From positions 124,001 through 188,000 of the forward strand of contig JARCOQ010000085.1 in assembly GCA_029207755.1 (NCBI GenBank): 64,000 bases of DNA, in the 5' to 3' direction. Shown one piece after another: positions 13,681 to 27,500 of this stretch (positions within the stretch are counted from its first letter, which is position 1; each line of letters starts with the position of its first letter). A program made the position numbers and the translations under genes. Source of the DNA: Chamaea fasciata. Its lineage: Eukaryota; Chordata; Aves; Passeriformes; Sylviidae. Under the pieces are notes generated by a model. The model was not told the origin of the DNA. It searched no databases and worked only from the letters and a program-made list of their open reading frames with translations.

Positions 13681-14840
13681 CCCCAGTGACACCCAGGGGA
13701 CCCCCAGCGACACCTAGGGGACAGCCGGGGCACCCCAGGGACACCCAGGGCACCCCCAGGGACACCTAGGGGACAGTCAGGGCACCGCAGGGGAACCCAG
13801 GGCACCCCCAGGGACACCTAGGGGACAGCCAGGGCACCCTAGGGACAGCCAAGGCACCCCCAGGGACACCTAGGGGAGAGCCAGGGCACTCCAGGGACAG
13901 TCAGGGCAACCCCAGGGACACGAAGGGGACACCCAGGGCACCCTAGGGACAGCCAGGGAACCCCCAGGGACAGCCAGGGCACCCCCAGGGACACCTATGG
14001 GACAGACAGGGCACCCCCAGGGACATCTAGGTGACCTCCAGGGCACGCCCAGGGACACCTAAGGGACAGCCCGGGCACGCCCAGGGACACCTTGGGGACA
14101 GCCAGGACACCCTCGGGAAAGCCCGGGCACCCCCAGGGACACCTAGGGGACAGCCAGGGCACCCTAGGGACACCCAGGGCACCCCCAGGGACACAAGGGC
14201 ACCCCCAGGGACACCTAGGGGACAGCCAGGGCACCCCAGGGACAGCCAGGGCACCCCCAGGGACACCTAGGGGATTGCCAGGGAACCCTAGGGACAGCCA
14301 GGGCACCCCCTGGGCACCCCAGGGACGGTCAGGGCACTCTCAGGGACACCTAGGGGACAGCCAGAGCACCCCAGGGACAGAAAGGGCACCTCCAGGGACA
14401 CCTAGGGAACAGGCAGGGCACCCCCAGGGACACCTAGGGGACAACCAGGGAACCCTCAGGGACACCTAGGGGTCAGGCAGGGCACCCCAGGGACACCCAG
14501 GGCACCCCCAGGGACACCTAGTGGACAGCCAGGGCACCCCAGTGATACCAGGGGACCCCAAGCGACGCCTAGAGGACAGTCAGGGCACTCCCAGGGACAC
14601 CCTGGGCAACCCCAGGGACATCTAGTGGACGTCCAGGGCACCCCCAGGGACAGCCAGGGCACCCCCAGGGACACCAAGGGGACAGCCAGGGCACCCCAGG
14701 GACACCCAGGGAACCCCCAGGGACACCTAGGGGACAGCCAGGGCACCGCGAGGAGAGCCAGGGCACCCCCAAGGACACCTAAGGGACAGCCACGGTACCC
14801 CAGGGACACCAAGGGGACAGCCAGGGTACACCCAGGGACA
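13681..14840. repeat. Higher-order repeat F, copy 1
   Basis: It starts at the landmark CCCCAGTGACACCCAGG (13681) and contains CACGAAGGGGACA at about 13920 and the block GACCTCCAGGGCACGCCC at about 14035. The same landmarks recur in order at 18019, 18990 and 20067. Copy 1 has an extra segment of roughly 0.3 kb between 14.41 and 14.73 kb. Part of that segment is shared with the tail of copy 4 at 20.76-20.92 kb. Confidence 0.85.
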
Positions 14841-17800
14841 CCAAGGGGACAGCCAGGGCACCCCAGGGACAGCCAGGGCACCCCCAGGGACACCAAGGAG
14901 ACAGCCAGGGCACCCCAGGGACACCTAGGGGGCAGCCAGGGCACCCCAGGGACAGCCAGGGCTCCCCCAGGGACAACTAGGGGACAGGAAGGGCACCCCC
15001 AGGGACAGCCAGGGCACCCCCAGGGCGCCCCAGGGACACCCCGGGCACCCCCAGGGACACCAAGGGGTCCTCCAGGGCACCCCCAAGGACACCTATGGGA
15101 CAGCCAGGGCAGCCCCAGGGACAGCCAAGCACCCCCAGGGCACTCCAGGGACACCCAGGGCACCCTCAGGGACACGTAGGGGACAGGCAGGACACCCCCA
15201 GGGACAGCCAGGGAACCCCCGGGGATGCCTAGAGGACAGCCAGGGCACCCCCAGGGACCCCTAGGGGACAGCCAGGGCACCCCCGGGACACCCAGGGCAC
15301 CCCCAGGGACACCTAGGGGACAGCCAAGGCACCCTACGGACAGCCAGGGCACCCCCAGAGACACCGAGGGCACATCCAGGGCACCCCCAGGGACACCTAG
15401 GGCACAGCCAGGGCACCTCCAGGGACACGTACGGCACAGCCAGGGCACCATCAGGGACACCCTGGGCACCCCCAGGGACACCAAGGGGACAGCCAGGGCA
15501 CCCCCAGGGACACCTAGGGGACAGCCAGGGCACCCCAGGGACACCCAGGGCACCCCCAGGGACACCTATGGGACAGCCAGGGCACCCTAGGGACAGCCAG
15601 GGCACCCCCAGAGACACCGAGGGCACATCCAGGGCACCCTAGGGACAGACAGGGCACCCCCAGGGCACCCAGGGACAGCCAGGGCACCCACAGGGACACC
15701 AAGAGGACAGCCAAGGCACCCCCAGGGACAGCAAGGGCGCCCCCAGAGCGACCCAGGGACACCCAGGGCACCCACAGGAACACCAAGGGGACAGCCAGGG
15801 CACCCCCAGGGACACCTAGGAGACAGACAGGGCACCCCCAGGGACATTTAGGGGACCTCCAGGGCACGCCCAGGGACACCGAAAGGAGAGCCAGGCCTCG
15901 CCCAGGGACACCTAGGGGACAGCAAGGGCACGCCCAGGGACACCTAGGGCACAGCCAGTGCACCCTAGGGACAGCCAGGGCACCCCCAGGGACACCAGGG
16001 CACCCCCAGGGACACCTAGGGGACAGCCAGGGCACCCTAGGGACACCCATGGCACCCCCAGGGACAGCTAGGGGACACCCAGGGAACCCCCAGGGACATC
16101 TAGGGGACAGCCAGGGAACCCGAGGGACAGCCAGGGCGCCCCCAGGGACACCTAGGGGACAGCACGGGCACCCCCAGGGACACCTAGGGGAAAGCAAGGG
16201 CACCCCAGGGACACCTAGGGGACAGCAAGGGCCCCCCCAGGGACACCTAGGGGACAGCCATGGCACCCCAGGGACTTCCAGGGCACACCCAGGGACACCT
16301 AGGGGACAGGCAGGGCATCCCCAGGGACACCCTGGGCACCCCCAGGAACACCTATGGGACAGCCAGGGCACCCCCAGGGACAGCCAGGGCACCCCCAGGG
16401 CACCCCAGGGACAGCCAGGGCACCCACAGGACACCAAGGGGACAGCCAGGGTACCCCCAGGGAAACCTAGGGGACAGCCAGGTCACCCCCAGGGACATCT
16501 AGGGGACAGACAGGGAACCCCCAGGGACACCTAGGGGACCTCCAAGGCACGCCCAGAGATACCTAAGGGACAGCCAGGGCACGTCCAGGGACACCTCGGG
16601 GATAGCCAGGGCACCCCCAGGGACACCTAGGGCACAGCCAGGGCACCCTAGGGACAGCCAGGGCACCCCCAGGGACAGCCAGGGCACCCCCAGGGACACC
16701 AAGGGGACAGCCAGAGCACCCCAGGGACAGCCAGGGTATCCGAAGGGACACCTAGGGGACAGCAAGGTAACCCCAGTGACACCCTGGGGACCCCCAGAGA
16801 CACCTAGGGGACAGTCAGGGCTCTCCGAGGGACACCCTGGGCACCACCAGGGACATCTAGAGGACCTCCAGGGCACCCCTAGGGATATCCAGGGCACCCC
16901 CAGGGACACCTAAGGGACAGTCAGGGTACCCCAGGGACACCAAGGGGACAGCCAGGGCACCCCCAGGGACACCTAGGGGACAGCCAGGGCACCCCAGGGA
17001 CACCCAGGGCACCCCAAGGGACACCAAGCAGACAGCCAGGGCACCCCCAGGGACACCAAGGGGACAGCCAGGGCACCCTAGGGACAGGCAGGGCTCCCCC
17101 AGGGTCACCTAGGGGACAGCCAGGGCACCCCCAGGAACACGGAGGGGATAGCCAGGGTACCCCCAGGGACACCTAGGGGACAGCAAGGGCCGCCCCACAG
17201 CCACCTAGGGGACAGCTATGGCACCCCAGGGACACCCAGGGCACTCCCAGGGACACCTAGGGGACAGCCAGGGCACCCCCACGGACACCCGGGGCACCCC
17301 AAGAACACCTATGGGACAGCCAGGGCACCCCAGGGACACCTAGGGGACAGCCAGGGCACCCCAGGGAAAGCCAGGGCACACCAAGGGACACCTAGGGGAC
17401 AGCAAGGGCACTCCCAGGGACACCCTGGACACTCCCAGGGACACCCAGGGCACCCCCAGGGACACCTAGGGGACAGCACGGGCACCCCCAGGGACACCTA
17501 GGGGACAGCAAGGGCACCCCAGGGACACCTAGGGGACAGCAAGGGCCCCCCCAGGGACACCTAGGGGACAGCCAGGGCACCCCCAGAGACACCGAGGGCA
17601 CATCCAGGGCACCCCCAGGGACAGCCAGGGCATCCCCAGGGCACTCCAGGGACAGCCAGGGCACCCCCAGGGACACCTAGGGCACAGCCAGGGCACCCCC
17701 AGGGACACCTAGGGGACAGCAGGGCACCCACAGGGACAGCCAGGGCACCCCAGGGACAGCCAGGGCACCCCCAGAGCGCCCTAGGGACCCCCAGGGCACC

Positions 17801-18018
17801 CACAGGAACACCAAGCGGACAGCCAGGGTACCCCCAGGGACACCTAGGGGACAGCCAGGGAACCACAGTGACACCCAGGGGACCCCCAGCGACCCCTAGG
17901 GGACAGTCAGGGCACAGCAGGGGAACCCAGGGCACCCCCAGGGACACCTAGGGCACAGCCAGGGCAGTGCAGGGACAGCCAGGGCACCCCCAGGGACGCC
18001 TAGGGGACAGCCAGGGAA
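14841..18018. repeat. Array segment without clear higher-order period; holds the longest open frames
   Basis: Long and short units with heterogeneous variants and only partial internal similarity, for example 15.8-16.3 kb against 17.4-17.7 kb. The two longest minus-strand frames of the window lie here or at its left edge (14456-15565, 369 codons; 15514-16437, 307 codons). Both consist only of permuted repeat peptides such as VPWLSPRCPWG and CPLGVPGGALAVP. Both begin at non-ATG codons and end at the TAG of CCTAGG, so I do not call genes. Confidence 0.8.
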
Positions 18019-18989
18019 CCCCAGTGACACCCAGGGGACCCCCAGCGACACCTAGGGGACAGTCAGGGCACTCCCAGGGACATCCAGGGCACCCCCAGGG
18101 ACACCTAGGGGACAGCCGGGACACCCCAGGGACACCCAGGGCACCCCCAGGGACACCTAGGGGACAGTCAGGGCACTGCAGGGGAACGCAGGGCACCCCC
18201 AGGGACACCTAGGGGACAGCCAGGGCACTCCAGGGACAGCCAGGGCAACCCCAGGGACACGAAGGGGACAACCGGGGCACCCTAGGGACAGCCAGGGAAC
18301 CCCCAGGGACAGCCAGGGCACCCCTAGGGCGTCGCAGGGACACCCAGGGCACCCAATGGGAGACCAAGGGGACAGCCAGGGTACCCACAGGGACACCTAG
18401 GGGACAGCCAGGGCACTCCAGGGACAGCCAGGGCACCCCCAGGGACACCTAGGGGACAGACAGGGCACCCCCAGGGACATCCAGGTGACCTCCAGGGCAC
18501 GCCCAGGGACACCTAAGGGACAGCCAGGGCACGCCCAGGGACACCTTGGGGACAGCCAGGACACCTTCGGGAAAGCCCGGGCACCCCCAGGGACACCTAG
18601 GGGACAGCCAGGGCACCCTAGGGACACCCAGGGCAACCCCAGGGACACAAGGGCACCCCCAGGGACACCTAGGGGACAGCCAGGGCACCCCAGGGACATC
18701 CAGGGCATTCCCAGGGACACCTAGGGGATTGCCAGGGAACCCTAGGGACAGCCAGGGCACCCCCTGGGCACCCCAGGGACGGTCACGGCACTCTCAGGGA
18801 CACCTAGGGGACAGCCAGGGCACCCCAGGGACAGAAAGGGCACCTCCAGGGAAACCTAGGGGACAGCCAGGGCACCGTGAAGGGAGCCAGGGCACCCCCA
18901 AGGACACCTAAGGCACAGCCACGGTACCCCAGGGACACCAAGGGGACAGCCAGGGTACCCCCAGGGACACCTAGGGGACAGCCAGGGAA
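18019..18989. repeat. Higher-order repeat F, copy 2 (971 bp)
   Basis: Head of a three-copy tandem run. The landmark CACGAAGGGGACA lies at about 18259 and the GACCTCCAGGGCACGCCC block at about 18488. It matches copy 1 at an offset of 4,338-4,454 bp, including the distinctive GGGGATTGCCAGGG near 18724. It matches copy 3 at +1,002 bp over its middle part. Confidence 0.88.
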
Positions 18990-20066
18990 CCCCAGTGACA
19001 CCCAGGGGACCCCCAGCGACACCTAGGGGAAAGCCGGGGCACCCCAGGGACACCCAGGGCACCCCCAGGGACACCTAGGGGACAGTCAGGGCACCGCAGG
19101 GGAACCCAGGGCACCCCCAGGGACACCTAGGGGACAGCCAGGGCACCCTAGGGACAGCCATGGCACCCCCAGGGACACCTAGGGGACAGGCAGAGCACCC
19201 CCAGGGACACCTAGGGGAGAGCCAGGGCACTCCAGGGACAGCCAGGGCAACCCCAGGGACACGAAGGGGACACCCAGGGCACCCTAGGGACAGCCAGGGA
19301 ACCCCCAGGGACAGCCAGGGCACCTCCAGGGCGTCGCAGGGACACCCAGGGCACCCAAAAGGAGACCAAGGGGACAGCCAGGGTACCCCCTGGGACACCT
19401 AGGGGACAGCCAGGGCACTCCAGGGACAGCCAGGGCACCCCCAGGGACACCTAGGGGACAGACGGGGCACCCCCAGGGACATCTAGGTGACCTCCAGGGC
19501 ACGCCCAGGGACACCTAAGGGACAGCCAGGGCACGCCCAGGGACACATTGGGGACAGCCAGGACACCCTCGGGAAAGCCCGGGCACCCCCAGGGACACCT
19601 AGGGGACAGCCAGGGCACCCTAGGGACACCCAGGGCACCCCCAGGGACACAAGGGCACCCCCAGGGACACCTAGGGGACAACCAGGGCACCCTAGGGACA
19701 CCCAGGGCACCCCCAGGGACACAAGGGCACCCCCAGGGACACCTAGGGGACAGCCAGGGCACCCCAGGGACAGCCAGGGCACCCCCAGGGCACTCCAGGG
19801 ACAGCCAGGGCACCCCCAGGGACACCTAGGGCACAGCCAGGGCACCCCCAGGGACACCTAGGGGACAGGCAGGGCACCCACAGGGACAGCCAGGGGTCCC
19901 CCAGGGACAGCCAGTGCACCCCCAGGGCGCCCTAGGGACACCCAGGGCACCCACAGGAACACCAAGCGGACAAACAGGGTACCCCCAGGGACACCTAGGG
20001 CACAGCCAGGGCAGTGCAGGGACAGCCAGGGCACCCTCAGGGACACCTAGGGGACAGCCAGGGAAC
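18990..20066. repeat. Higher-order repeat F, copy 3 (1,077 bp)
   Basis: Same landmark order as copy 2. It carries an extra local doubling near 19620-19735, where the block with GGGACACAAGGGCACC appears twice, about 96 bp apart. It lacks the GGGGATTGCC segment of copies 1 and 2. Confidence 0.88.
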
Positions 20067-20920
20067 CCCACTGACACCCAGGGGACCCCCAGCGACACCT
20101 AGGGGACAGTCAGGGCACTCCCAGGGACACCCAGGGCACCCCCAGGGACACCTAGGGGACAGCCGGGGCACCTAAGGGACACCCAGGGCACCTCCAGGGA
20201 CACCTAGGGGACAGTCAGGGCACCGCAGGGGAACGCAGGGCACCCCCAGGGACACCTCGGGGACAGCCAGGGCACCCTAGGGACAGCCAAGGCACCCCCA
20301 GGTACGCCTAGGAGACAGGCAGAGCACCCCCAGGGACACCTAGGGGACAGCCAGGGCACTCCAGGGACAGCCAGGACAACCCCAGGGACACGAAGGGGAC
20401 AACCGGGGCACCCTAGGGACAGCCAGGGAACCCCCAGGGACAGCCAGGGCACCCCCAAGGCGTCGCAGGGACACCCAGGGCACCCAATGGGAGACCAAGG
20501 GGACAGCCAGGGTACCCACAGGGACACCTAGGGGACAGCCAGGGCACTCCAGGGACAGACAGGGCACCCCCAGGGACATCTAGGTGACCTCCAGGGCACG
20601 CCCAGGGACACCTAAGGGACAGCCAGGGCACGCCCAGGGACACCTTGGGGACAGCCTGGACACCCTCGGGAAAGCCCGGGCACCCCCAGGGACACCTAGG
20701 GGACAGCCAGGGCACCCTAGGGACACCCAGGGCACCCCCAGGGACACAAGGGCACCCCCAGGGACACCTAGGGGACAACCAGGGAACCCCCAGGGACACC
20801 TAGGGGTCAGGCAGGGAACCCCAGTGATACCAGGGGACCCCAAGCGACACCTAGAGGACAGTCAGGGCACTCCCAGGGACACCCTGGGTAACCCCAGGGA
20901 CACCTAGGGGACAGCCAGGG
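20067..20920. repeat. Higher-order repeat F, copy 4
   Basis: It starts at CCCCACTGACACCCAGG (one change from the other copies). The landmarks follow at about 20390 and 20587. Its tail (20.76-20.92 kb, with CCAGTGATACCAGGGG) matches 14.44-14.63 kb of copy 1 and not copies 2 or 3. It is therefore a mosaic of copy types. Confidence 0.85.
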
Positions 20921-21580
20921 CACCTCAAGAGACACCGAGGGCACATCCAGGGCACCCTAGGGACAGCCAGGGCATCCTAGGGACAGCCAAGGCACCCTCA
21001 GAGACACCGAGGGTAGAACCAGGGCACCCTAGGGACAGCCAAGGCACCCCCAGGGACACCTAGGGCACAGGCAGGGCAACTCCAGGGATACCTAGGGGTT
21101 AGCCAGGGTACCCCAGGGACAGCCATGGAACCCCCAGGGCGCCGCATGGCCACCCAGGACACCCACAGGGACACCAAGGGGACAGCCAGGGTACCCCCTG
21201 GGACACCAAGGGGACAGCCAGGGCACCGCACGGACACCTAGGGGACAGCCAGGGCCCCCTAGGGACAGCCAGGGCTCCCCCAGGAACACCTAGAGGACAG
21301 GCAGGGCACCTTAGGGACACCACGGGGACAGCCAGAGCACCCCAAGGACAGCCAGGGCACCCCCATGGACACCTAGTGGACAGCCATGGCACTCCCAGGG
21401 ACACCGAGGGCACAGCCAGGGCACCCTAGGGACAGCCAGGGCACCCCCAGGGACACCAATGGGACAGCCAGGGCAACTCAAGGGACAAACAAGGCACTCC
21501 CAGGGACACCGAGGGGACAGCCAGGGCACCCCCAGGGACACGTAGGGGACCTCCAGGGCACCCGCAGGGACACCTAGGGG
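20921..21580. repeat. Linker array segment between families F and C
   Basis: Mixed units. Contains the first well-formed A-rich marker module (CACCAATGGGACAGCC, then GGGACAAACAAGGCAC) at 21452. Also holds a GGGACACCACGGGGACAG block near 21313 that recurs at 24.05, 27.49, 28.77, 33.36 and 35.33 kb. No gene seen. Confidence 0.75.
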
Positions 21581-24500
21581 ACAGCCAGGGCACCCCCAGT
21601 GACCCCTAGGGGACAGACAGGGCACCCTAGGGACAGCCAGGGCTACCCCAGGGACACCTAGGGGACAGGTAGGGCACCCCCAGGGACACCTAGAGGACAG
21701 GTAGGGCACCCCCAGGGACACCTAAAGGACAGCCAGGGCACCGCGAGGAGAGCCAGGGCACCCCCAAGGACACCTAAGGGACAGCCACGGTAACCCAGGG
21801 ACACCAAGGGGACAGCCAGGGCACCCCCAGGGACACCAAGGGGAGAGCCAGGGAACCCAGGGACAGCCAGGGCACCCCCAGGGACACCAAGGAGACAGCC
21901 AGGGCACCCCAGGGACACCTAGGGGTCAGCCAGGGCACCCCAGGGACAGCCAGGGCTCCCCCAGGGACGCCTAGGGGACAGGCAGGGCACCCCAGGGTCA
22001 CCAAGGGGACAGCCAGAGCACCCCAAGGACAGCCAGGGCACCCCCAGGGACACCTCGGGGACAGCCAGGGCACCCTCAGGGACACCCAGGGGACAGCCAT
22101 GGCACTCCCAGGGACACCTAGGGGACAGAAAGGGCACCCCAGGGACACCGAGGGCACAGCCAGGGCACCCCCAGGGACACCAATGGGACAGCCAGGGCAA
22201 CCCAAGGGACAAACAAGGCACTCCCAGGGACACCTAGGGGGCAGCCAGGGAACCCCAGTGACACCCAAAGGACCCCCAACGACACCTAGGGGACAGTCAG
22301 GGCACTCCCAGGGAAACTCTGGGCACCCCCAGGGACACCTAGAGGACTTCCAGGGAAGCCCCAGGGATAGCCAGGGCACCCCCAGGGACACCTAGGGGAC
22401 AGCCAGGGCACCGCAAGGAGAGCCAGGGCACCCCCCGGGACACCTAAGGGACAGCCACGGTACCCCAGGGACACCTAGGGGACACCTAGGGCACCCCAGG
22501 GACAGCCAGGGCACCCCCAGGGACACCAAGGAGACAGCCAGGGCAACGCAGGGACACCTAGGGGACCGCCAGGGAACTCCAGTGACACCCTGGGCACCCC
22601 CAGGGACACCAAGGGGATAGCCAGGGCACCCTAGGGACAGGCAGGGCTCCCCCAGGGACACCTAGGGGACAGGTAGGGCACCCCCAGGGACACCAAGGGG
22701 ACAGCCAGAGCACCCCAGGGACAGCCAGGGCAACTCCAGGGACACCTAGGGGACAGCCAGGGCACCCCCGGGACACCCAGGGAACCCCCAGGGACACCTA
22801 GAGGACAGCCAGGGCACCCTAGGGACTGCCAGGGCACCTCAAGAGACACCGAGGGCACATCTAGGGCACCCTAGGGACAGCCAGGGCACCACCAGGGATA
22901 ACTAGGGGACAGGCAGGGCACCCCCAGGGACAGCCAGGGCACCCCCAGGGCTCCCCAGGGACACCCAGAACACCCACAGGGACACCAATGGGACAGCCAG
23001 GGTACCCCCAGGGACACCTAGGGGACAGCCAGGGCACACCCAGGGACAGGCAGGGCACCCCCAGGGCACCCCAGGGACAGCCAGGGCACCCCAGGGACAC
23101 CTAGGGCACAGACAGGGCACCCTAGGGACAGCCAGGGCACACCCAAGGACACCTAGGGCACAGCCAGGGCACCCCCAGGGACACCTAGGGGACAGGCAGG
23201 GCACCACCAGGTCAGCCAGGGCTCCCCCAGGGACAGCCAGGGCACCCGCAGGGCGCCGCATGGACACCCAGGGCACCCACAGGGACACCAAGGGGACAGC
23301 CAGCGTACCCACAGGGACACCTAGGGCACAGCCAGGGCACTCCAGGGACAGCCAGGGCACCCTCAGGGACACCTAGGGGACAGACAGGGCAGCCCCAGGG
23401 ACATCTAGGGGACCTCCAGGGCACCCCCAGGGACACCTAAGGGACAGCCAGGCCACGCCCAGGGACACCTAGGGGACAGCCAGGGCACCGCCAGGGACAC
23501 CAGGGCGCCCCTAGGGACTCCAAGGGGACAGCCAGGGCACCCCCAGGGACACCTAGGAGACAGCCAGGGCACCCCAGGAACAGCCAGGGCACCCCAGGGA
23601 CACCTAGGTGACAGCCAGGGCACCCCAGGGACAGCCAGGGCACCCCAGGGACACCAAGGGGACAGCCAGGGCACCCCCAGGGACACCTAAGGGACAGCCA
23701 CGGTACCCCAGGGACACCAAGGGGACAGCCAGGGCAACCCCAGGGACACCTAGGGGACAGCCAGGGCACCCCAGGGACAGCCAGGGCTCCCCCAGGGCTC
23801 CCCAGGGACACCCAGAACACCCACAGGGACACCAATGGGACAGCCAGGGTACCCCCAGGGACACCTAGGGGACAGCCAGGGCACACCCAGGGACAGGCAG
23901 GGCACCCCCAGGGCACCCCAGGGACAGCCAGGGCACCCCAGGGACACCTAGGGCACAGACAGGGCACCCTAGGGACAGCCAGGGCACACCCAAGGACACC
24001 TAGGGCACAGCCAGGGCACCCCCAGGGACACCTAGGGGACAGGCAGGGCACCTTGGGGACACCACGGGGACAGCCAGAGCACCCCAAGGACAGCCAGGGC
24101 ACCCCCAGGGACACCTAGTGAACAGCCATGGCACTCCCAGGGACACCGAGGGCACAGCCAGGGCACCCTAGGGACACCAATGGGACAGCCAGGGCAACCC
24201 AAGGGACAAACAAGGCACTCCCAGGGACACCTAGGGGACAGCCAGGGCACCCCCAGGGACACCTAGCGGACACCTAGGGAGCCACAGGGAAACCTCGGGC
24301 ACCCCCATGGACACCTAGGGGACCTACAGGGCACCCGCAGGGACACCTAGGGGACTGCCAGGGCACCCCCAGGGACACCTAGGGGACAGCTAGGGAACCC
24401 CAGGGACACCCAGGGCACCCACAGGGACACCAAGGGGACAGCCAGAATACCCCCAGGGACACCTAGGGCACAGCCAGGGCACTCCAGGGACAGCCAGGGC

Positions 24501-27500
24501 ACCCCCAGGGACACCTAGGAGACAGCCAGGGCACCCCAGGGACAGCCAGGGCTCCCCCAGGGACACCTAGGGCACAGCCAGGGCACCCCAGGGACAGCCA
24601 GGGCTCCCCCAGGGACACTTAGGGGACAGGCAGGGCACCCCAGGGTCACCAAGGGGACAGCCAGAGCACTCCAAGGACAGCCAGGGCATCCCCAAGGACA
24701 CCTCGGGGACAGCCAGGGCACCCTCAGGGACACCCAGGGGACAGCCATGGCACTCCCAGGGACACCTCGGGGACAGCAAGGGCACCCCAGGGACACCGAG
24801 GGCACAGCCAGGGCACCCTAGGGACAGCCAGGGCACCCCCAGGGACACCAATGGGACAGCCAGGGCAACCCAAGGGACAAACAAGGCACTCCCAGGGACA
24901 CCTAGAGGACCTCCAGGGCACCCGCAGGGACACCTAGGGGACAAGCAGGGCACCCCCAGGGACACCTAGGGGACAGCTAGGGAACCCCAGGGACAGCCAG
25001 GGCACCCCCAGGGACACCTAGGGGACACCCAGGGCACCCTCAGGGACACGTAGGGGACAACCAGGGCACCTCAGGGACAGCCAGGGCACCTCCAGGGACA
25101 CGTAGGGCACAGCCAAGGCACCCCCAGGGACACGTAGGGGACAGGCAGGGCACCCCCAGGGACGCCAGGGCACCCCTAGGGACACCAAGGGGACAGCCAG
25201 GGCACCCCCAGGGACACCTAGGAGACAGCCAGGGCACCCCAGGGACAGCCAGGGCACCCCCAGGGACACCTAGGGGACAGGTAGGGCACCCCGAAGGGTC
25301 ACCTAAGGGACAGGTAGGGCACCCCCAGGGACACCAAGGGGACAGCCAGAGCACCCCAGGGACAGCCAGGGAACTCCCAGCGACACCTAGGGGACAGCCA
25401 GGGCGCCCCGGGGACACCCAGGGCACCCCCAGGGCCACCTAGGGGACAGCCAGTGCACCCTAGGGACAGCCAGGGCACCTCAAGAGACACCGAGGGCACA
25501 TCCAGGGCACCCTTGGGACAGCCAGGGCACCCCCAGGGATAACCAGGGGACAGGCAGGGCACCCCCAGGGACAGCCAGTGCACCCTCAGGGCGCCCCAGG
25601 GACACGCAGAGCACCCACAGGGACACCAATGGGACAGCCAGGGTATCCCCAGGGACAGGCAGGGCACCCCCAGGGCACCCCAGGGACAGCCAGGGCACCC
25701 CAGGGACACCTAGGGCACAGCCAGGGAACGCTAGGGACAGGCAGGGCACCCCCAGGGTCACCTCGGAGACAGGCAGGGCACCCCCAGGGACACCTAGGGG
25801 ACAGCCAGGGCACCCCCAGGGACACCAAGGGGACAGCCAGGGCACTCCAGGGACAGCCAGGGCACCCCCAGAGCGCCCCAGGGACACCCAGGGCACCCAC
25901 AGGGACACCAATGGGACAGCCAGGGTACCCCCAGGGACACCTAGGGCACAGCCAGGGCACTCCAGGGACAGCCAGGGCACCCCCAGGGACACCTAGGGGA
26001 CAGACAGTGCACCGCCAGGGACATCTAGGGCACCTCCAGGGCACGCCCAGGGACACCTAAGGGACAGCCAGGCCACGCCCAGGGACACCTAGGGGACAGC
26101 CAGGGCACCGCCAGGGACACCAGGGCACCCCTAGGGACACCAAGGGGACAGCCAGGGCACCCCCAAGGACACCGAGGAGACAGCCAGGGCACCCCAGGGA
26201 CAGCCAGGGCACCCCCAGGGACACCTAGGAGACAGCCAAGGCACTTCAGGGACAGCCAGGGCACCCCCAGGGACACCTAGGGCACAGGCAGGGCACCCCC
26301 AGGGACACCTAGGGGTTAGCCAGGGCACCCCAGGGACAGTCAGGGAACCCCAAGGGACAGCCAGGGAACCCCCAGGGCGCCGCATGGCCACCCAGGGCAC
26401 CCACAGGGACACCAAGGGGACAGCCAGGGTACCCCCTGGGACACCAAGGGGACAGCCAGGGCACCCCCAAGGACACCTAGGGGACAGACAGGGCACCCCC
26501 AGAGACATCTAGGGGACAGCCAGGGCACCCTTGGGACAGCCAGGGCACCCCCAGAGACAGAAGGACACTTCCAGGGACACCTAGGGGACAGCCTGGGCAC
26601 CCCAGGGACAGCCAGGGCACCCCCAGGGACACCTAGGGGACCCCCAGCGACACCTAGGGGACAGTCAGGGCACTCCCAGGGACACCCTGGGCACCCCCAG
26701 GGACATCTAGAGGACCGCCAGGGAAGCCCCAGGGACAGCCAGGGCACCCCCAGGGACACCTAGGGGACAGACACAGGACCAGAGGGACACCAAGGGGACA
26801 GCCAGGGCACCCCCAGGGGCACCTAGGAAACAGCCAGGGCACCCCAGGGACAGCCAGGGCACCCCCAGGGACACCCAGAGGACAGCCAGGGCACTCAAGG
26901 GACAGCCACGGCACCCCCAGAGCGCCCCAGGGACACCCAGGGCACCCACAGGGACACCAATGGGACAGCCAGGGTACCCCCAGGGACACCTAGGGCACAG
27001 CCAGGGCACCCCCAGGGACACCTAGGGGACAGACAGGGCACCCCCAGGGACATCTAGGGCACCTCCAAGGCACGCCCAGGGACACCTAAGGGACAGCCAG
27101 GCCACGCCCATTGATACCTAGGGGACAGCCAGGGCACCGCCAGGGACACCAGGGCACCCCTAGGGACACCAAGGGGACAGCCAGGGCACCCCCAGGGACA
27201 CCGAGGAGACAGCCAGGGCACCCCAGGGACAGCCAGGGCACCCCCAGGGACACCTAGGAGACAGCCAAGGCACTTCAGGGACAGCCAGGGCACCCCCAGG
27301 GACACCAAGGACACAGTCATGGCACCCCAGGGAAACCTAGGGGATAGCCAGGGCACCCCAGGGACAGCCAGGGCACCCCCAGGGACACCAAGGAGACAGC
27401 CAGGGCACCGCACGGACACCTAGGGGACAGCCAGGGCCCCCTAGGGACAGCCAGGGCTCCCCCAGGGACACCTAGAGGACAGGCAGGGCACCTTGGGGAC

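Noticed and set aside
14456..15565. 369-codon minus-strand open frame, the longest in the window
   Set aside because: It is made only of permuted repeat peptides, has a non-ATG start, ends at the TAG in CCTAGG and has no domain. It exists because local indels and CCAAGG-type variants skip the stop that normally recurs about every 96 bp.
15514..16437. 307-codon minus-strand open frame
   Set aside because: Same repeat peptides, overlaps the previous frame in another phase, and no independent coding sign.
21774..22391. 205-codon minus-strand frame repeated at 31927-32544 with few changes, which might suggest a conserved gene
   Set aside because: The conservation reflects the block C duplication of the DNA itself. 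All overlapping frames are equally conserved and the peptide is the generic repeat.
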